A DNA stretch of 7,721 nucleotides from NCBI GenBank assembly GCA_013002475.1, contig JABDJM010000573.1, forward strand, positions 1 to 7,721. Reading direction: 5' to 3'. This DNA is from Saprospiraceae bacterium. GTDB lineage: Bacteria; Bacteroidota; Bacteroidia; Chitinophagales; Saprospiraceae. This document shows positions 5,913 to 7,721 of the stretch, in pieces. The notes below the pieces were generated by a model. It had not been told where the DNA came from and ran no database searches. It was given only the letters and a program-made list of their open reading frames with translations. Made by a program: the position numbers and the translations under genes. Numbering within the stretch: position 1 is the stretch's first letter; each line of letters opens with the position of its first letter.

Positions 5913-7136
5913 ATGAGAATTCTATTTCTTTTTGTTGCCGTTTTATTTGGTGTAAACCTAAAGGGCCAACTACACATTTCTACTGACGTACCCCCGGATA
6001 CCATGATTATGGATTTCTTCAATACGGCAAGTGCTACCGTGAGCAATGTCGATGCTGAAGGGGCCGCCATATCCTATTTTGAAGGGGCATTGACAGATCT
6101 GGGTTTGAATGCTGGAATCTTCATGTCCACTGGAGATCCATTTACTGCTGTTGGAGTGAATGATAGTGAAGGCACGAGTTTGGCGCTTGGTACTCCGGGT
6201 GATGACGATCTTAGCTTATATACCACTGCCCAAACTTTTGATGCCAGCATTATTTCGATGGATTTAGTCGCCATGGAGGATACATTGGCTTTTCAATATG
6301 TGTTCGCCTCTGAAGAGTATGAGGAATGGGTTGGCAGTACGTTCAATGATGTTTTCGCATTCCTTGTTCGTGAGCAGGGAGATTCCCTTTGGACTAATAT
6401 CACGCTCCTACCTGATCAGACTCCGGTTACAGTTAATAATGTAAATCAAAATATTAATGCAGGTTACTATCGAGATGGAATTGAGGGTATCACCTTTGAT
6501 GGTTTTACAACTGTTCTTGGAGCAGAACTAGTTGTTATTCCGGGTAACACCTACGAGATTAAAATTGGTGTTAGTGATGTAGCTGACGCAATATTTGATT
6601 CCGGAGTTTTCATAGGCATTGAATCACTTGACGGAGATAGTTTGCTTGTTCCTCCCTCCAATTTTGTAGTCCAGCAGGACGGGAATTCTATTGAGTTTGA
6701 GAATGAATCTAAATATGCCACTTCATACTTCTGGGATTTTGGCGATGGTACAACCTCCACGGAGAAGGATCCGGGAGCTCATGTATATGATCCTGAAGTA
6801 ACAGCCGATTATACCCTAAGCCTGATCACTCAGAACTATTGTTGCACAGATACTTTCTCCATTGTGATTTCCATTGAGGGGACTGTGGATGTTGTTGACC
6901 CTGCTCTAGCTTCAGTTGAGATCTTTCCTAATCCCGTAAAGGATTATTTTCAAATCACAGGTGTTCAAGACGAAATGATGTTATCGATTTCAAATGCCCA
7001 GGGAAGGATTGTCCATCGGGAGCTTGTTAATGAAAGCAAATCGATCCGGACTAGTGAATGGGCAAAAGGGATGTATTTTGTTCAACTCGAAAGGGAAGCG
7101 AGTAAACCTTTGGTGAAAAGGCTTGTGGTAAACTAA
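5913..7136 (+). CDS. Secreted choice-of-anchor L / PKD domain protein with type IX secretion sorting domain
   Basis: A 407-residue predicted cell-surface or extracellular protein. Residues 1-18 or so (RILFLFVAVLFGV core, then LKGQ) form a Sec signal peptide. A choice-of-anchor L domain spans about 35-240, marked by FQYVFASEEYEEWVGSTFND (127-146), FDGFTTVLGA and DSGVFIGIESL. A PKD domain follows at about 248-322, with the signature FWDFGDGTTS (from 273). Residues 335-407 are a type A T9SS sorting domain: VEIFPNPVKDYF, SNAQGRIVHRE, KGMYFVQLER and a final KRLVVN. Export through the outer membrane by the Por/T9SS system, with removal of this tail, is expected from the family. No catalytic domain is visible; adhesion or matrix binding is only a guess. 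It is a small member, as choice-of-anchor L proteins are often much longer. No good ribosome site precedes the ATG; the signal peptide supports this start. No link to Moco is apparent. Confidence 0.9.
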   Translation: MRILFLFVAVLFGVNLKGQLHISTDVPPDTMIMDFFNTASATVSNVDAEGAAISYFEGALTDLGLNAGIFMSTGDPFTAVGVNDSEGTSLALGTPGDDDLSLYTTAQTFDASIISMDLVAMEDTLAFQYVFASEEYEEWVGSTFNDVFAFLVREQGDSLWTNITLLPDQTPVTVNNVNQNINAGYYRDGIEGITFDGFTTVLGAELVVIPGNTYEIKIGVSDVADAIFDSGVFIGIESLDGDSLLVPPSNFVVQQDGNSIEFENESKYATSYFWDFGDGTTSTEKDPGAHVYDPEVTADYTLSLITQNYCCTDTFSIVISIEGTVDVVDPALASVEIFPNPVKDYFQITGVQDEMMLSISNAQGRIVHRELVNESKSIRTSEWAKGMYFVQLEREASKPLVKRLVVN

Positions 7137-7205
7137 GGCAGGACATTGATATTCGAAATCGCCCTGCCTGCGGCAGGAAGGCAGAAAGGGCACAATTTTC
7201 TTTTC
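7137..7205 (+). terminator. GGCAGG/CCTGCC hairpins with T-rich tail, probable terminator of the secreted-protein gene
   Basis: Directly after the stop codon comes GGCAGG (7137-7142). CCTGCC (7163-7168) and GGCAGG (7172-7177) can form a 6-bp stem with a TGC loop. The alternative pairing CTGCCT (7164-7169) with AGGCAG (7179-7184) can be extended by GCC (7161-7163) with GGC (7189-7191) across a 4-base bulge. A T-rich run, ATTTTCTTTT, follows at about 7195-7204, as in an intrinsic terminator. The repeated GGCAGG/CCTGCC words also look like an interspersed Bacteroidota repeat, so the terminator role is an inference. Confidence 0.5.
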
Positions 7206-7223
7206 CAGGATTAGCTAATGAAT

Positions 7224-7294
7224 CTTTGTGCTCTTAGTGCCTTTGTGGCTGGGAATTAATTAGAAATTGCCACGAAGTCACGAAGGACACAAAG
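7224..7294. repeat. 26-bp inverted repeat with a 19-base loop between convergent genes
   Basis: The arms at 7224-7249 and 7269-7294 are inverted complements with 21 of 26 positions matching, separated by an AT-rich 19-base loop. Each arm is itself built of roughly 9-bp near-tandem units: CTTTGTGCT, CTTAGTGC and CTTTGTGGC in the left arm. It lies between the convergent 3' ends of the secreted-protein gene and the mobA-like gene, ending 7 bp from the latter's stop codon. It may act as a bidirectional terminator. I recall similar CTTTGTG/CTTAGTG families between genes in several bacterial groups; copy number here is unknown. Confidence 0.65.
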
Positions 7295-7301
7295 TAGATT
7301 T

Positions 7302-7721
7302 TTATGATTTTCTTAAAAGATCTATCACCCGCTGTCGCTCCTCCTGGGTGTTGACGTTCATCAACTTTTCGGCCTGCCCGGTCTTGACGACCTCCACCTC
7401 CGAATTGATTAGCACCTTCCTTGGACAAGAATACCCCTGACTTAAAAACTGCAACAACACCGGATAAGCCCTTGGCTCCCAGATTGTGATCAAAGGCTCC
7501 GGAAACTCCGTCGCCGGATTGTAAAAACATGTTGCCAGTTTGCCTGGATTTCGATGGGATGCCAATTCCTTAAGCAATGCTTTGTCCACCAGCGGCACAT
7601 CGCAAGGCAGGGTCATCCAGGCCCGATTTGGGTCATGACGAAAAGCTGAAACTATACCTCCGAAAGGACCCAAGCCCGCAAAGGAATCTTCGACCACTGG
7701 ATATGTTGACTTCACCTGTTC
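7302..7721 (-). CDS. mobA: MobA-like molybdenum cofactor nucleotidyltransferase (partial, N-terminus off right edge)
   Basis: The C-terminal 139 residues of a MobA-type NTP transferase, which attaches GMP to Moco to give the guanine dinucleotide form. The reading frame is open to the window edge, so the true start, with the GTP-binding LAGGxSxRMGxDK loop, lies outside; a GTG at 7715 is internal and not the start. Visible motifs are GLGPFGGIVSAF, WMTLPCDVPLVDKALL (the metal-binding Asp lies in PCDVP) and the C-terminal LMNVNTQEERQRV, all found in MobA. The segment PEPLITIWEP replaces the more usual HPT-type stretch. A MocA-type cytidylyltransferase is a less likely alternative; the GPFGGI segment favours MobA. 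Convergent with the secreted-protein gene, it is separated from moaA-moeA by that gene and two repeat-rich spacers, yet belongs to the same pathway. Its own operon continues to the right. Confidence 0.82.
   Translation of the reverse strand, partial: EQVKSTYPVVEDSFAGLGPFGGIVSAFRHDPNRAWMTLPCDVPLVDKALLKELASHRNPGKLATCFYNPATEFPEPLITIWEPRAYPVLLQFLSQGYSCPRKVLINSEVEVVKTGQAEKLMNVNTQEERQRVIDLLRKS

Noticed and set aside
7234..7530. 98-codon - strand open frame overlapping mobA and the inverted repeat
   Set aside because: It is out of frame with the MobA motifs and runs through the repeat; it is a shadow of mobA.

Overview
The window looks like a piece of a Bacteroidota chromosome of moderate GC. The main marker is a secreted protein (5913-7136) with a signal peptide, a choice-of-anchor L domain, a PKD domain and a C-terminal type IX secretion (Por) sorting domain, an architecture characteristic of that phylum. 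Weak Shine-Dalgarno signals before several genes and interspersed palindromic repeats between genes fit this. I cannot place it below phylum with confidence.

Most of the window is a molybdenum cofactor (Moco) locus built around a divergent gene pair near 3461-3538. To the right, on the + strand, moaA (3538-4527) and moeA (4537-5730) are 9 bp apart. To the left, on the - strand, an XdhC/CoxI-family maturation gene (2388-3461), moaD (2132-2374) and moaE (1707-2129) follow in order. After a 17-bp gap this strand continues into an ACAD10/11-type acyl-CoA dehydrogenase (481-1689), then after 2 bp into a crotonase-family gene that runs off the left edge (1-478). The five - strand genes have gaps of only 13, 2, 17 and 2 bp and are probably one transcript. 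It therefore joins Moco assembly to acyl-CoA oxidation.

To the right of moeA lies a 182-bp repeat-rich spacer: an imperfect GC-rich palindrome, then five tandem 11-bp units next to the start of the secreted-protein gene. After that gene a 165-bp convergent spacer carries GGCAGG/CCTGCC hairpins and a 26-bp inverted repeat. A - strand MobA-like nucleotidyltransferase (7302-7721, 5' part off the right edge) ends the window. The secreted-protein gene thus sits between Moco genes and is bracketed by repeats on both sides.

As a pathway, MoaA starts pterin synthesis from GTP. MoaD and MoaE form MPT synthase, which adds the dithiolene sulfurs. MoeA inserts molybdate, MobA adds a nucleotide to give the dinucleotide cofactor, and XdhC normally delivers a finished, often sulfurated, cofactor to xanthine-dehydrogenase-family enzymes. 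MoaC, a MoeB-like activator of MoaD, molybdate transport and any molybdoenzyme are absent from the window and must lie elsewhere. I see no rRNA, tRNA, CRISPR array or transposase. No single new system is evident. The best leads are the 11-bp phased repeat, the joint Moco/acyl-CoA operon, and the altered catalytic residue in the crotonase.
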